From positions 2,480,001-2,544,000 of the forward strand of contig OZ223306.1 of the NCBI GenBank assembly GCA_965140735.1: 64,000 nt of DNA, read 5' to 3'. A program made the position numbers and the translations under genes. The notes below the pieces were generated by a model. The model was not told the origin of the DNA. It was given only the letters and a program-made list of their open reading frames with translations, and made no database searches. Source of the DNA: Fusibacter_A sp965140735. Lineage in GTDB: Bacteria; Bacillota; Clostridia; Peptostreptococcales; Acidaminobacteraceae. Position 1 is the stretch's first letter. Each line of letters starts with the position of its first letter. Of the stretch, positions 18,306 to 26,767 are shown in pieces.

Positions 18306-18334
18306 ATTTTAGCACTAATGATAATCATTGTCAA
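18306..18334 (-). promoter_or_regulatory. Sigma-A promoter of the feo operon
   Basis: TTGACA at 18329-18334, a 17-base spacer and TAAAAT at 18306-18311 on the minus strand. The spacer and the -35 box are covered by the Fur box. Confidence 0.8.
18314..18332. promoter_or_regulatory. Fur box
   Basis: ACTAATGATAATCATTGTC matches 16 of 19 positions of the Fur consensus GATAATGATAATCATTATC. It overlaps the feoA -35 region, the standard place for iron-dependent repression. Confidence 0.85.
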
Positions 18335-18356
18335 TGTATGCGCAAAAAAAGACGCT

Positions 18357-19586
18357 CTATAAATGCCTTTTTTCAATCGCTTTTACAGCAGCTACTGCAC
18401 TAGAAAAAGCCCACTGTAAGTTATAGCCCCCAGTATCCCCGTCCACATTTAAAACTTCACCGACAAAATACAGCCCTTCTACACTTTTCGAAGCCATTGT
18501 TTTCGCATTGATCTCAGTTGTATCCACACCACCCACTGTAACCATTGCTTGCTTGAAGCCTTGTAAAGCATCAACTTTCACCTCGAACTGTGTCACCCAT
18601 TTTACGAGTTCCTTACGTCTTTGCTTTGACAGAGTTGCCATTTTCTCTTGACCTGTTAACCCAAGCGTTTTTAGTAGCGTGACTTTAAACTTATCTAGGA
18701 GCTTAATCTGATTAAGCCAAAATGCCAAGGGCTTGTCTCCAGCTGTCTCTAAAAATAATTTTTCAGCGGCCTCAGAGGACATTCCAATCAGATTTAAATA
18801 GAGTGAATCTCCTTTTGAAATATAACGACTGTTATTTAAAACAACAGGACCACTTATACCAAAATGAGTAAATAGTAAATCCCCTTGATAAACAAGTCTT
18901 TGAACATATTGACTACTACTCTCAGTAAAAATACGGTGTATCACATCAACTTGCTTAAGCCCAATCCCTGACCATTCATAAGAACTTATTTTCCCCGATA
19001 CAACACCTGTCAATCCTGGTTTCGGTTCAATCACTGTATGCCCAAATTTACGAGCAAAATCATAGCCGTCACCTTCTGAGCCCAGCGAAGGATATGATTT
19101 GCCACCAGTGGCAATTATAAGGTTTAAAGATTCATAAGTTGTCCCCTCTGTCACGACTTTAAAAGTGCTTTCGCTCTTATAAAGATCAAGCACCGGTGTC
19201 TTTAAAAGCGTTTTTTTATGGACATTCTGATCAATATGCTCTTTTAATGCGCTTACAACTGCCTTGGCATCCAGTAAAACAGGAAAAACTTTGCCATCTT
19301 CTCTTTCAAAACACTCAATACCAAGTGATTCAAAATAAGCAATGATTTGTTTGTTGTCAAAATTTGAAATAGCAGACTTAACAAATTTTTTCTGATCTCC
19401 ATACATAGATAAGAAATGACTTATATAGCCCCCATGTGTGAGATTGCATTGACCTCCTCCAGATACCATCACCTTTAAGCCGAGTCTATCTTTTTTTTCT
19501 ATTAATAACACTTTCAATTTGTCAGATTTTGAAGCGGCTAACATACCTGCTGCACCACCACCAACTATGATCAAATCATATATCAT
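18357..19586 (-). CDS. NAD(P)/FAD-dependent oxidoreductase, BaiN/HI0933 (YhiN) family
   Basis: A 409-residue flavoprotein. It starts with the FAD-binding GGGAAGM motif (IYDLIIVGGGAAGMLAA), has the family signature GLKVMVSGGGQCNLTH, and ends with LYFVGEVLNVDGDTGGYNLQWAFSSA typical of HI0933-like proteins. The family includes the bile acid 7-dehydroxylation enzyme BaiN, but most members are of unknown substrate. I use ATG 19586, preceded by AAGGAG; the open frame continues to 19697 without a ribosome site and would overlap the divergent gene. Confidence 0.88.
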   Translation of the reverse strand: MIYDLIIVGGGAAGMLAASKSDKLKVLLIEKKDRLGLKVMVSGGGQCNLTHGGYISHFLSMYGDQKKFVKSAISNFDNKQIIAYFESLGIECFEREDGKVFPVLLDAKAVVSALKEHIDQNVHKKTLLKTPVLDLYKSESTFKVVTEGTTYESLNLIIATGGKSYPSLGSEGDGYDFARKFGHTVIEPKPGLTGVVSGKISSYEWSGIGLKQVDVIHRIFTESSSQYVQRLVYQGDLLFTHFGISGPVVLNNSRYISKGDSLYLNLIGMSSEAAEKLFLETAGDKPLAFWLNQIKLLDKFKVTLLKTLGLTGQEKMATLSKQRRKELVKWVTQFEVKVDALQGFKQAMVTVGGVDTTEINAKTMASKSVEGLYFVGEVLNVDGDTGGYNLQWAFSSAVAAVKAIEKRHL

Positions 19587-19644
19587 ATTTATAATCTCCT
19601 TACTTTTTTTAAGATAACTCTTTTCTAATCCCCCTATAACACGA

Positions 19645-19650
19645 TATAAT
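19645..19650 (+). promoter_or_regulatory. -10 box before the BrxD-like gene
   Basis: A perfect TATAAT lies 14 bases before the first possible start (GTG at 19664); no good -35 is seen. The leader would be only about 10-15 bases. Confidence 0.4.
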
Positions 19651-19663
19651 AATAAAATCGGGG

Positions 19664-20803
19664 GTGTTAATTCTGAAAACTCAAGCAAATGACGCATCTA
19701 AAATTATAAATGCTTTAAGAAATGGTGTCCCTCCTGTGGGATTAACGGACCACTTAATTTTCGGTAGACAAAGAGAACTTGACGAGTTCAATCGTTGTTT
19801 CTCTGCGCTAAAGAATGGAGAGAGTATTGTCAAAATCATAACAGGTGAATATGGTGCTGGTAAATCCCACCTTGTAAATGCCGTTAAAAGTTTGGCCCTC
19901 AAAGAAGACTATATCATTGCATCTTTCCAAGTCAACGATGGCTTTCGATTGAATAAAATTGACGATCTTTATTATGCCATCATGCATAATCTCTACATGA
20001 AAGATGCACATTCTGAAAAAACTTCTTTCAATGAAATTTTTGATCTGTGGATCGAAAATTTACAGACTGCACCCTTTCCAAATCGAAAACGTGTTGAAAT
20101 AAATGCTGTATGCCAAGAACTCTCAAAATATAACATGAACTTTGCACGTGCGTTTTTAATGTTCATGCGAGGCCGAATTCAACGCAACCAGGAAATGCAA
20201 AATGTGACAACCGCTTGGCTTACGGGGGAAAAAAATATTCCCTATGAGCTCAAACAAAAATATGATTTAGTCGGTCATGTTGATAAAACAAATACGCTTG
20301 ATTTTTTAAAAGCGTTCTCTAAACTGATTAATTTATTGGGGTATAACGGTCTTATTATTTTCATTGATGAACTGGATCAAGTGATCTCAGATAGACGCGA
20401 TCATAGAGCACTTGCTTATAATAATTTAAAACATCTCATCGATTTAACCACTTCTGGTGAAATGACCCACAGCATGTTCGTCTTTTCTGGAACACCTGAC
20501 TTATTAACGGATTCTGAAAAAGGCTTTATGTCTCTAGAATCCCTTGCTCAACGTCTTAATCTTCCGCTTGATTACACTCAATTAGATCAAAGGCAAACGC
20601 TTATTCATCTGGATAGACTTTCTGAAGAAGCTCTTTTGTCACTTACAAATAAACTGCTTGAACTCTATAAAATTCAAAAGGAACCTACTAATGAGCTCCC
20701 TTCACCACAACTTCTTATGGATCAAATAGATGTTTCCACCCTAAAAACAACGAGAAGTTTTATCACTAAAGCGATACAATACTTAGATACATTTTTTAAA
20801 TAG
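19664..20803 (+). CDS. AAA+ ATPase of the DUF2791/BrxD type, orphan
   Basis: A 379-residue P-loop ATPase. Walker A is GEYGAGKSH at about residues 61-69 and Walker B LIIFIDELDQV near 230-240, with a sensor-like MFVFSGTPDLL downstream. The start region (ALRNGVPPVGLTDHLIFGRQRELDEF) and the arginine-rich FARAFLMFMRGRI segment match the DUF2791 family, which includes BrxD of BREX phage-defence loci and ATPases of other defence-like operons. No methylase, helicase, PglZ or nuclease gene is adjacent. The start is uncertain: GTG 19664 is in frame, but the site GGGGGTG overlaps it and lies six bases before a CTG at 19673. It converges on the kinase gene with an 11-base gap and no terminator. Confidence 0.75.
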   Translation: MLILKTQANDASKIINALRNGVPPVGLTDHLIFGRQRELDEFNRCFSALKNGESIVKIITGEYGAGKSHLVNAVKSLALKEDYIIASFQVNDGFRLNKIDDLYYAIMHNLYMKDAHSEKTSFNEIFDLWIENLQTAPFPNRKRVEINAVCQELSKYNMNFARAFLMFMRGRIQRNQEMQNVTTAWLTGEKNIPYELKQKYDLVGHVDKTNTLDFLKAFSKLINLLGYNGLIIFIDELDQVISDRRDHRALAYNNLKHLIDLTTSGEMTHSMFVFSGTPDLLTDSEKGFMSLESLAQRLNLPLDYTQLDQRQTLIHLDRLSEEALLSLTNKLLELYKIQKEPTNELPSPQLLMDQIDVSTLKTTRSFITKAIQYLDTFFK

Positions 20804-20814
20804 GATAAGTTTAC

Positions 20815-23370
20815 TCACAACTTTACTCTGATAATAACTCTGGTAAACTGATTTAAGCTTGATTCTATTTTGATATTGCCCTTTTGTAACTCAACTTCCT
20901 TTTTGAGTTGAGTTAGCCCAACGCCAAGGTGATTTTCAACATCAGTTGTAACACCTTCTTCAAAAAGATAATCTGAAAGTGACTCCGTATTCAACAAAAC
21001 CAAGGTTTCAAAAGGTACTTTATTTTGCTGATAGAGCATGTCCTTGATACCATTGTAGTCAACGCCTCTACCATCATCTTCAAAAGTGATTTCCAAAAAA
21101 GTATCTAAAACTTTGAATTTTACTTTAATGGTGCCGTACTCACTTTTATTCATGCCAAATCGATCACTTGGCTTCTCTATACCATGTATAAGCGCATTAT
21201 CTATCAAATAAAACATACTTTTAAGAATGTCACTAAATTGCCTACTATTTAGGACTGTTTCATAACCTTCTAACAAAATTGGATTAACCTTCTTGCCCAA
21301 TTTTCTAGCCAATTCAGTTATATACTGGTTATACTTTTTAATAAGCTTTTGATTTTGTGCGTGTTTTATTTTATGAATCAGGTCCAATATAGATTCATGT
21401 CCCGGAAGAGTCAGCAATCTTTTCTCTAACTCTATAAAATCGGATTCTTCAACCATAATTAAACAGTCTTGCTTCATGGACTCTTCATCTAATACACCTT
21501 CTAACCATTCTAAATCCACTGATAGACACGCATCCAAATCAAAAGATTCCAAATATCTTTTCACATCAATTGTATTTATGAAACCACCTTCCTTTTTTAG
21601 CACTTCCAATTCACTTATAATCTTTTGAAGCACCGTTGTCACATTTATCAATCTAAATCTAAAAAAGACTTTATTAAAATACTCCAGACTCACCAAAAGG
21701 TTATCAATATAATTATTTACTGTACTGCTCTTTTCAACACTATCTTCAACCTCTTGATGTAAGAACTGTAAAAACTCTTGATAAAGCTGTTTAAACTCCG
21801 ATTGATTTCTAGTAATTTCAAATATCATATCTACTTTTTCTTGTAACGCTACCTTCTCATTCATTAGATTTTGAACCTCTGTCTGATCTTCCAATATAAC
21901 CACAAGGTATTGAGGATCTTTTGCAATCATGTATTTTAAGCTCAAAATATTACCACTAATAGTAACTTTTTTAGACAATAAATCTAAATAGAGTTTTTTA
22001 TCATTTTCTGTCTCAGCCTCAAAATATCGCCCCAAAATTGTCTCAGCATACAATTTGTTATCAAAATCATCTCGGTATATAATATCTGTGATTTTTTTGT
22101 GTTTTATATCAAATTCAAAGAAATGTTGCATGGCCTCATTATAAGCATGATCTATATACAAGTCAGCAGTTAAGACAGCCACGCCTTCATCTACTCCATT
22201 TACCATTTCCTTAAACTGCAACTCCGTTTTATCAGAACCATAGGACTCTTTTAATGTAATCCCAGTGTCTTCTTTTTGTTCGGTTCCACTTTCAATCGTT
22301 CTAAAAAAGCTTTTATAAATCACAATCAATAAAATAGGAAGCATGTAAAGATTTGAAGTTAAAATGCCATTCAAATTTAGAGAAGTCATGCCTAAAAAAT
22401 AAGCGAATGCAAGTGTCAACTTCCATTGCATTTTGTATTGATCACACAGGAGTACATAGACAAAAGCCAACACCATATGACCATTCCAAAGAAACCCTAA
22501 GTATTTAATCGGTATAATCGTCACACCAGCAGCAAATAAAATTAAATATATTTTGCCAAACTCCTTTACAACTAGCATAATTCGCTCATTACCTTTAAAC
22601 CCATAAGTCACAACTAACGTTGAAATAAATGCACCCAAGAAGAGTTGAACACGTATAAGTTCAAAATGAGAAAAAGTAAACATCTTGTCAATTTCAGATA
22701 TGCCTAATCCTAAAATAAACGCTAACACAATCTGCTCAAACAGAAAATTTTTTAGTTGAACTTGTGCGGATAGTCTTTGCCAAATCAAATACATTAAAAA
22801 GATAATAGCAATTGAAAGTACAAGACTATCTGAAAGCCATATGAAATGTTGATCCTCTTCATAAGCTTCAAAAGAACCAAAATAAAGGCTTGATCCATTT
22901 GAAATCTTTTTTGAGCCTTGTTCAAATTGAATTGTCAACGTAATTTTTGAATCACTGGGAATAAAAAGGTACCCTTCCTCCATATTTTGATGTTTTGTGA
23001 GTAATCGTGACTTTTCATACCTAATCCCATCAATGTACATTGTAAAACTTTCATCAAATAAGGTATTGTTGATGACAAATGGTTTTCCCACGAGTGCCTC
23101 TGGAATTATTAAAGTCTTATAGAGTGTTCCCCTAAATTTATTTATAGAACTATCTTCAAACAGTTTTTTTAATGAGTAATCCCTTCTGCCTGCAATCAAA
23201 TCTAGGGCATCAGGCTTTACCCAGAACCCATCAACATATGTCCAGCCTTCAGATAATTCCACGACTTCATTTTCTATAAAATCAGTATCCTTAATTGTTT
23301 CAGTAGCAAAAGAAACACATAAATTTATCAAAATAAAGATGAATAAAACAATTGAGCCACTTTTTCTCAT
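20815..23370 (-). CDS. Membrane sensor with seven-helix domain and CheA-like kinase core
   Basis: An 851-residue protein. In order: a signal peptide; an extracellular beta-rich domain (about 40-175) of the kind paired with 7TMR-DISM receptors; about seven membrane helices (185-355); a PAS-like segment (about 375-480); a helical region; and a C-terminal ATPase domain. The ATPase follows CheA rather than ordinary kinases: N box DNALIHGIEKPSDRFG from 724, G1 EDDGRGVDYNGI near 764, F-box-like LSDYLFEEGVTT and HLGVGL. I cannot identify the phospho-accepting His: no HisKA box and no clear Hpt domain are seen. Divergent from the H-NOX chemoreceptor gene. The ligand is unknown. Confidence 0.8.
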   Translation of the reverse strand: MRKSGSIVLFIFILINLCVSFATETIKDTDFIENEVVELSEGWTYVDGFWVKPDALDLIAGRRDYSLKKLFEDSSINKFRGTLYKTLIIPEALVGKPFVINNTLFDESFTMYIDGIRYEKSRLLTKHQNMEEGYLFIPSDSKITLTIQFEQGSKKISNGSSLYFGSFEAYEEDQHFIWLSDSLVLSIAIIFLMYLIWQRLSAQVQLKNFLFEQIVLAFILGLGISEIDKMFTFSHFELIRVQLFLGAFISTLVVTYGFKGNERIMLVVKEFGKIYLILFAAGVTIIPIKYLGFLWNGHMVLAFVYVLLCDQYKMQWKLTLAFAYFLGMTSLNLNGILTSNLYMLPILLIVIYKSFFRTIESGTEQKEDTGITLKESYGSDKTELQFKEMVNGVDEGVAVLTADLYIDHAYNEAMQHFFEFDIKHKKITDIIYRDDFDNKLYAETILGRYFEAETENDKKLYLDLLSKKVTISGNILSLKYMIAKDPQYLVVILEDQTEVQNLMNEKVALQEKVDMIFEITRNQSEFKQLYQEFLQFLHQEVEDSVEKSSTVNNYIDNLLVSLEYFNKVFFRFRLINVTTVLQKIISELEVLKKEGGFINTIDVKRYLESFDLDACLSVDLEWLEGVLDEESMKQDCLIMVEESDFIELEKRLLTLPGHESILDLIHKIKHAQNQKLIKKYNQYITELARKLGKKVNPILLEGYETVLNSRQFSDILKSMFYLIDNALIHGIEKPSDRFGMNKSEYGTIKVKFKVLDTFLEITFEDDGRGVDYNGIKDMLYQQNKVPFETLVLLNTESLSDYLFEEGVTTDVENHLGVGLTQLKKEVELQKGNIKIESSLNQFTRVIIRVKL

Positions 23371-23399
23371 AATCTTTTCCCATTCTCTTTTTTAGTTAA

Positions 23400-23512
23400 G
23401 GTGGCAAAAGTCAGTTTCACATGAACCCTCTCCCCTATACTGTATTGCGTACTTCACGTAACCGACATCATGGGGTAGAGAGTTACTCAACTTTTGGATT
23501 TTGGCACCCTAA
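23400..23512. repeat. Long imperfect hairpin element (full copy of dispersed repeat family)
   Basis: Ends 23400-23409 and 23499-23508 pair with one mismatch, and an inner stem joins 23424-23435 to 23472-23484 with a bulge. Read on the minus strand it lies in the kinase leader, ending 30 bases before the start codon. Its right end (23478-23512) recurs at 11174-11208 and, shorter, at 43604. It does not show the GEMM c-di-GMP core or any other riboswitch consensus I know. It may be a MITE/REP-like element that now forms part of an mRNA leader. Confidence 0.6.
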
Positions 23513-23566
23513 TCTTTTTTATTTTAACATAGTTTATATAAATTTTCGTCTAATTTGTGATAACAA

Positions 23567-23596
23567 TTGCCTATTTTGCTGAGTATTTGGTATAAT
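23567..23596 (+). promoter_or_regulatory. Sigma-A promoter for the H-NOX chemoreceptor gene
   Basis: TTGCCT at 23567-23572, an 18-base spacer and a perfect TATAAT at 23591-23596, about 97 bases before the start codon. Confidence 0.55.
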
Positions 23597-23692
23597 TGAA
23601 CTGATTACAATTTTAAAGGTTTTTTTTATCACATTTAGGGTATACATTTTTGGTTTTGTAAGCTATGTAAAATAAAGAGAGAGGTGTTTTTT

Positions 23693-25507
23693 ATGAAAGG
23701 TACCGTAGTCAATATTTGGCTAAATACAATTTCTTCCATGTTCGGAGAAAACTATAGAAATGAAATTATGGAGAAAGAAGGGTGGAATCCTTCCAGAATG
23801 ATCACACCTTTAGAAGAGATAGAAGATACTAAGGTCTTTTCACTTATGAGTGCTTTTGCTCACAGCAAGAGTATGAAAACAGAAGATATGTGGCGTAAAC
23901 TCGGACAAAACAACATTGAATCCTTCTACAAATGGTTTCCTTCATACTTTGATAAAAGTTCAGCTAAAAGTTTCATGATGCTCATGGATAAAGTCCATAC
24001 ACAGCTGACAAAGATGATTCCAGGTGCCAAGCCACCAAGATTGATTCCAGAAGAACTTGACGATAAAAATGTGGTCATCACCTATAAATCAAAACGTGGT
24101 CTTGTGGACTACCTTTTGGGACTTATTGAGGGTTGTGGCGAACACTTTAACGAAAAAATTGAAGCCAAAATACTAGATAAATCTGTAGGCACCGATGGCA
24201 TTCACACCGTAAAAATTCATATTGTATTTGAAAAAGGCACAAAGACTATTCGAAATTATGGTCTATCCAAATTGTTTTCGTTTGGCTTTATAAAAAATGC
24301 GCCTTTTAAAATTTCTTTTATTCCAACACTTTTATCACTAGGACTAGTGCTTGGATTAGAGGGTCTGTCCAATATTCCACTTTTAATTGCGACACCTCTA
24401 GCAGTTCTTATTTCAGGTGTTCTCATTGGAAATATTATTCTTAAGCCTTCTATGGATATTTCTGAAGAACTTGAGAAAGTAGGTGTTCTCAACTTAAGAG
24501 ACGATCTCGTTGTACGCTCAAATGACTATCACGAAGATATTTTCCGTGTACTTGCAGATACGAAAGGTAAATTGCGTGAAGAATTCACTTACTTTAAAGG
24601 CGGCATGGATGATCTATATTCCTTTACAGACAAATTTGCACAAGGTGCCAAAAACATGAGTGAGGTATCCGATCTCATTTCTAGAGCCGTACAAGAAGTT
24701 GCAGAAGGTGCCATTCATCAAGCCACTGAAACTGAAAGTTCTGTTAGTATCCTTGCAGATAATATAGACATATTAAATGAAATCAGTGCCAAAGAACTCG
24801 AAGGAAAAGAAAGCCTAGAGTCAGCAGTCAATCAGATTGAAATCTCAGTTGATGATCTCGAAAAAGTATCAGAAAATCTAAATCAAGTTAAAAATAACTT
24901 TGCTGGCGTCAACACACAAGGCAACGAACTAAGTAAAAAAATCAAAAATATTATAGAAATTGTGAGCACCGTTGAAAGTATCGCAGAACAGACAAACCTC
25001 TTAGCGCTTAACGCTTCTATTGAAGCTGCAAGAGCAGGCGAGATGGGGAGAGGCTTTAGCGTCGTTGCTGAAGAAATCCGAAAACTTGCAGAAGATTCTA
25101 AAGATGCGGTTAATACCATTAATAACAGTTTAAATGAATTTACAACAGGTGTTAATAACATGGTTAAACAAGTTAACGATCAATTTATAGAACTTGAAAA
25201 TGGTACTCAGACCATGGCAACTGTTGCTGAAGATAGTAAAATAGCTTCAACTAGAATTCATACCGTTTCCAATTCCATCGCAGAAATTTCATCAAAACTT
25301 TCAGTAGAAACTTCTAAGATCAATAAAGTCTTTGAAAACATGCATACTTTAGCTGCCATTGCAGAAGAAAATTCAGCGACTTCACAAGAAATGAGCGCTA
25401 ATGTTACAAACTTCTCTACTGAAATTGTAAGCTTATCTAATAATATTGACGAACTTGAAAAAGTGGTTCTATTTCTTAAAGATGAACTCAAGCGCTATAA
25501 ACTCTAA
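23693..25507 (+). CDS. H-NOX domain methyl-accepting chemotaxis protein
   Basis: A 604-residue gas-sensing chemoreceptor. Residues 1-180 form an H-NOX heme domain: proximal His102 (MDKVHTQLTKMI), Pro115, and the heme-propionate motif Y131-x-S133-x-R135 (YKSKR). Trp9, Asn74 and Tyr140 sit exactly where the O2-stabilising distal residues lie in the Thermoanaerobacter tengcongensis receptor, predicting O2 as well as NO/CO binding. Two membrane helices follow (about 205-222 and 227-249), then a HAMP-like linker and the MCP signalling region with the tip EQTNLLALNASIEAARAGE near 432-451. The start ATG 23693 follows GAGAGGTG; a GTG nine bases earlier overlaps that site. Monocistronic, divergent from the CheA-like kinase, with a terminator at 25537-25582. 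Confidence 0.96.
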   Translation: MKGTVVNIWLNTISSMFGENYRNEIMEKEGWNPSRMITPLEEIEDTKVFSLMSAFAHSKSMKTEDMWRKLGQNNIESFYKWFPSYFDKSSAKSFMMLMDKVHTQLTKMIPGAKPPRLIPEELDDKNVVITYKSKRGLVDYLLGLIEGCGEHFNEKIEAKILDKSVGTDGIHTVKIHIVFEKGTKTIRNYGLSKLFSFGFIKNAPFKISFIPTLLSLGLVLGLEGLSNIPLLIATPLAVLISGVLIGNIILKPSMDISEELEKVGVLNLRDDLVVRSNDYHEDIFRVLADTKGKLREEFTYFKGGMDDLYSFTDKFAQGAKNMSEVSDLISRAVQEVAEGAIHQATETESSVSILADNIDILNEISAKELEGKESLESAVNQIEISVDDLEKVSENLNQVKNNFAGVNTQGNELSKKIKNIIEIVSTVESIAEQTNLLALNASIEAARAGEMGRGFSVVAEEIRKLAEDSKDAVNTINNSLNEFTTGVNNMVKQVNDQFIELENGTQTMATVAEDSKIASTRIHTVSNSIAEISSKLSVETSKINKVFENMHTLAAIAEENSATSQEMSANVTNFSTEIVSLSNNIDELEKVVLFLKDELKRYKL

Positions 25508-25536
25508 TAACTAAAGACAGACTGTTAAATTAAATA

Positions 25537-25582
25537 AAAAAGGGTTCTCAAAAATCGGATGTGATTTTTAAGAACCCTTTTT
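25537..25582 (+). terminator. Terminator of the H-NOX chemoreceptor gene
   Basis: Twenty-base arms around GGGTTCT...AGAACCC with one mismatch, a six-base loop, and a T-run on the plus strand; A-rich on the other side, so it may work in both directions. Confidence 0.85.
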
Positions 25583-25711
25583 CATTTCAAACATAAAGCA
25601 AATCATCAGTCGTTTATAGTCAGAGTGTCAAAAAAATCTCTGGAACACGAACCACTATACATCGGCCTTATTCCAAAGATTTAATCTTTTCATATGAATT
25701 TTATAACTGAG

Positions 25712-26305
25712 TTATCGCGTTAAAATTGGAGATATACGTTTGTAAAGCATCATGGTAACCAGTGCGACAATCAACCCCTTAAAGAGGTTAAATGGCACAA
25801 TACCATATAAGATTAATGTGGCCACACTGTTGATATTCGGATTAATAATGGTACCCATATTTACGATTGCATCAATTGGCATGAAGTTCGTGTAAAAAGG
25901 AATTAGGAATAAATAATTAGCAAGACCACCCATAATTGCCATGGATACACCACCCACTGCAAGTCCAATGATTGCGCTCATTTTTGTCTTTGATCTCTTG
26001 TAAATCAACGCTGCTGGTATCACCATGGCGATACCAATCACAAAATTCGCAATTTCACCAACACCACCCGTTGAAGTTCTAAGGAGATGTAAAGTATTCT
26101 TAATCGCCTCGATTGCAATTCCTGCCACAGGCCCAAGTGCAAAAGCACCGATCAGTGCTGGCAGATCACTGATATCAATTTTTAAAAAACCTGGAAAGAT
26201 AGGTACTTGAATCTCAATGAAGTAAAGAATAAATGCTATGACACTGAGCATAGCGACTTTTGTCATCGTTTTGACAGACATTTTTTTTACTGCTGATGTA
26301 GTCAT
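25712..26305 (-). CDS. ribU: Riboflavin ECF transporter S component RibU
   Basis: Membrane substrate-binding component of an energy-coupling-factor importer for riboflavin, 197 residues with about six helices. The segment IDISDLPALIGAFALGPVAGIAIEAIKN and the later GGLANYLFLIPFYTNFMP are typical of RibU, and the gene is preceded by an FMN riboswitch with terminator. GGGAGG lies eight bases before the ATG. It would depend on shared EcfA/T proteins encoded elsewhere. Confidence 0.95.
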   Translation of the reverse strand: MTTSAVKKMSVKTMTKVAMLSVIAFILYFIEIQVPIFPGFLKIDISDLPALIGAFALGPVAGIAIEAIKNTLHLLRTSTGGVGEIANFVIGIAMVIPAALIYKRSKTKMSAIIGLAVGGVSMAIMGGLANYLFLIPFYTNFMPIDAIVNMGTIINPNINSVATLILYGIVPFNLFKGLIVALVTMMLYKRISPILTR

Positions 26306-26345
26306 ATATAAGACCTCCCATAAATATTGTTGGCTTTACGGGCAT

Positions 26346-26375
26346 AAAAAAACCCTAAAGCATGCACTTCAGGGT
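26346..26375 (-). terminator. Riboswitch expression-platform terminator before ribU
   Basis: Arms ACCCTGAAG/CTTTAGGGT with a six-base loop followed by seven T on the minus strand, between the FMN aptamer and ribU. FMN binding should favour it and stop transcription. Confidence 0.85.
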
Positions 26376-26396
26376 AAATAGCATTAAAATAATAAA

Positions 26397-26505
26397 CCTC
26401 TTCTTTCATCCAGACTATACTGTCGGCTCTGGAATCTAACCAGATCAACCTTTCGGCTCGCGGGCTTTACCGCCGGTGGGGACTTACACCCCGCCCTGAA
26501 GATTA
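26397..26505 (-). promoter_or_regulatory. FMN riboswitch (RFN element)
   Basis: The minus strand has the invariant aptamer pieces in order: CTTCAGGGCGGGGTG, AAGTCCCCACCGGCGGTAA, AGCCCGCGAGCC, GATCTGGTTAGATTCCAGAG, CCGACAGT and AGTCTGGATG. It ends about 90 bases before ribU. This is the standard switch repressing riboflavin genes when FMN is plentiful. Confidence 0.98.
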
Positions 26506-26515
26506 TTACAGACTT

Positions 26516-26544
26516 AGTATAACATCACCGAGAACAGATGTCAA
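26516..26544 (-). promoter_or_regulatory. Sigma-A promoter of ribU
   Basis: TTGACA at 26539-26544, 17-base spacer, TATACT at 26516-26521, just upstream of the FMN aptamer. Confidence 0.8.
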
Positions 26545-26767
26545 TACGATGATTATGATGCATTTCAATTCCTTCAAATTACATTCATTGTTTAAAAATT
26601 CAAAATAGTGGTAATATAGATAAGGATAATATAACTGATATATTTTGCTAGTAGTATAGAGAAAATTTATCAGCTACACCCGAATTAGAATAATATACAA
26701 GTGTAACTTTAAATCTATCGTTATACATGCCAGATCGACTATTACATACTTACAATACTCATTATAA

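Noticed and set aside
23400..23512. c-di-GMP or other riboswitch in front of the kinase
   Set aside because: Hairpin-rich and leader-positioned, but no GEMM-I core (GGNAAANCC, GCAAAGC, GGUAGC) or other known aptamer signature, and one end recurs elsewhere as a repeat.
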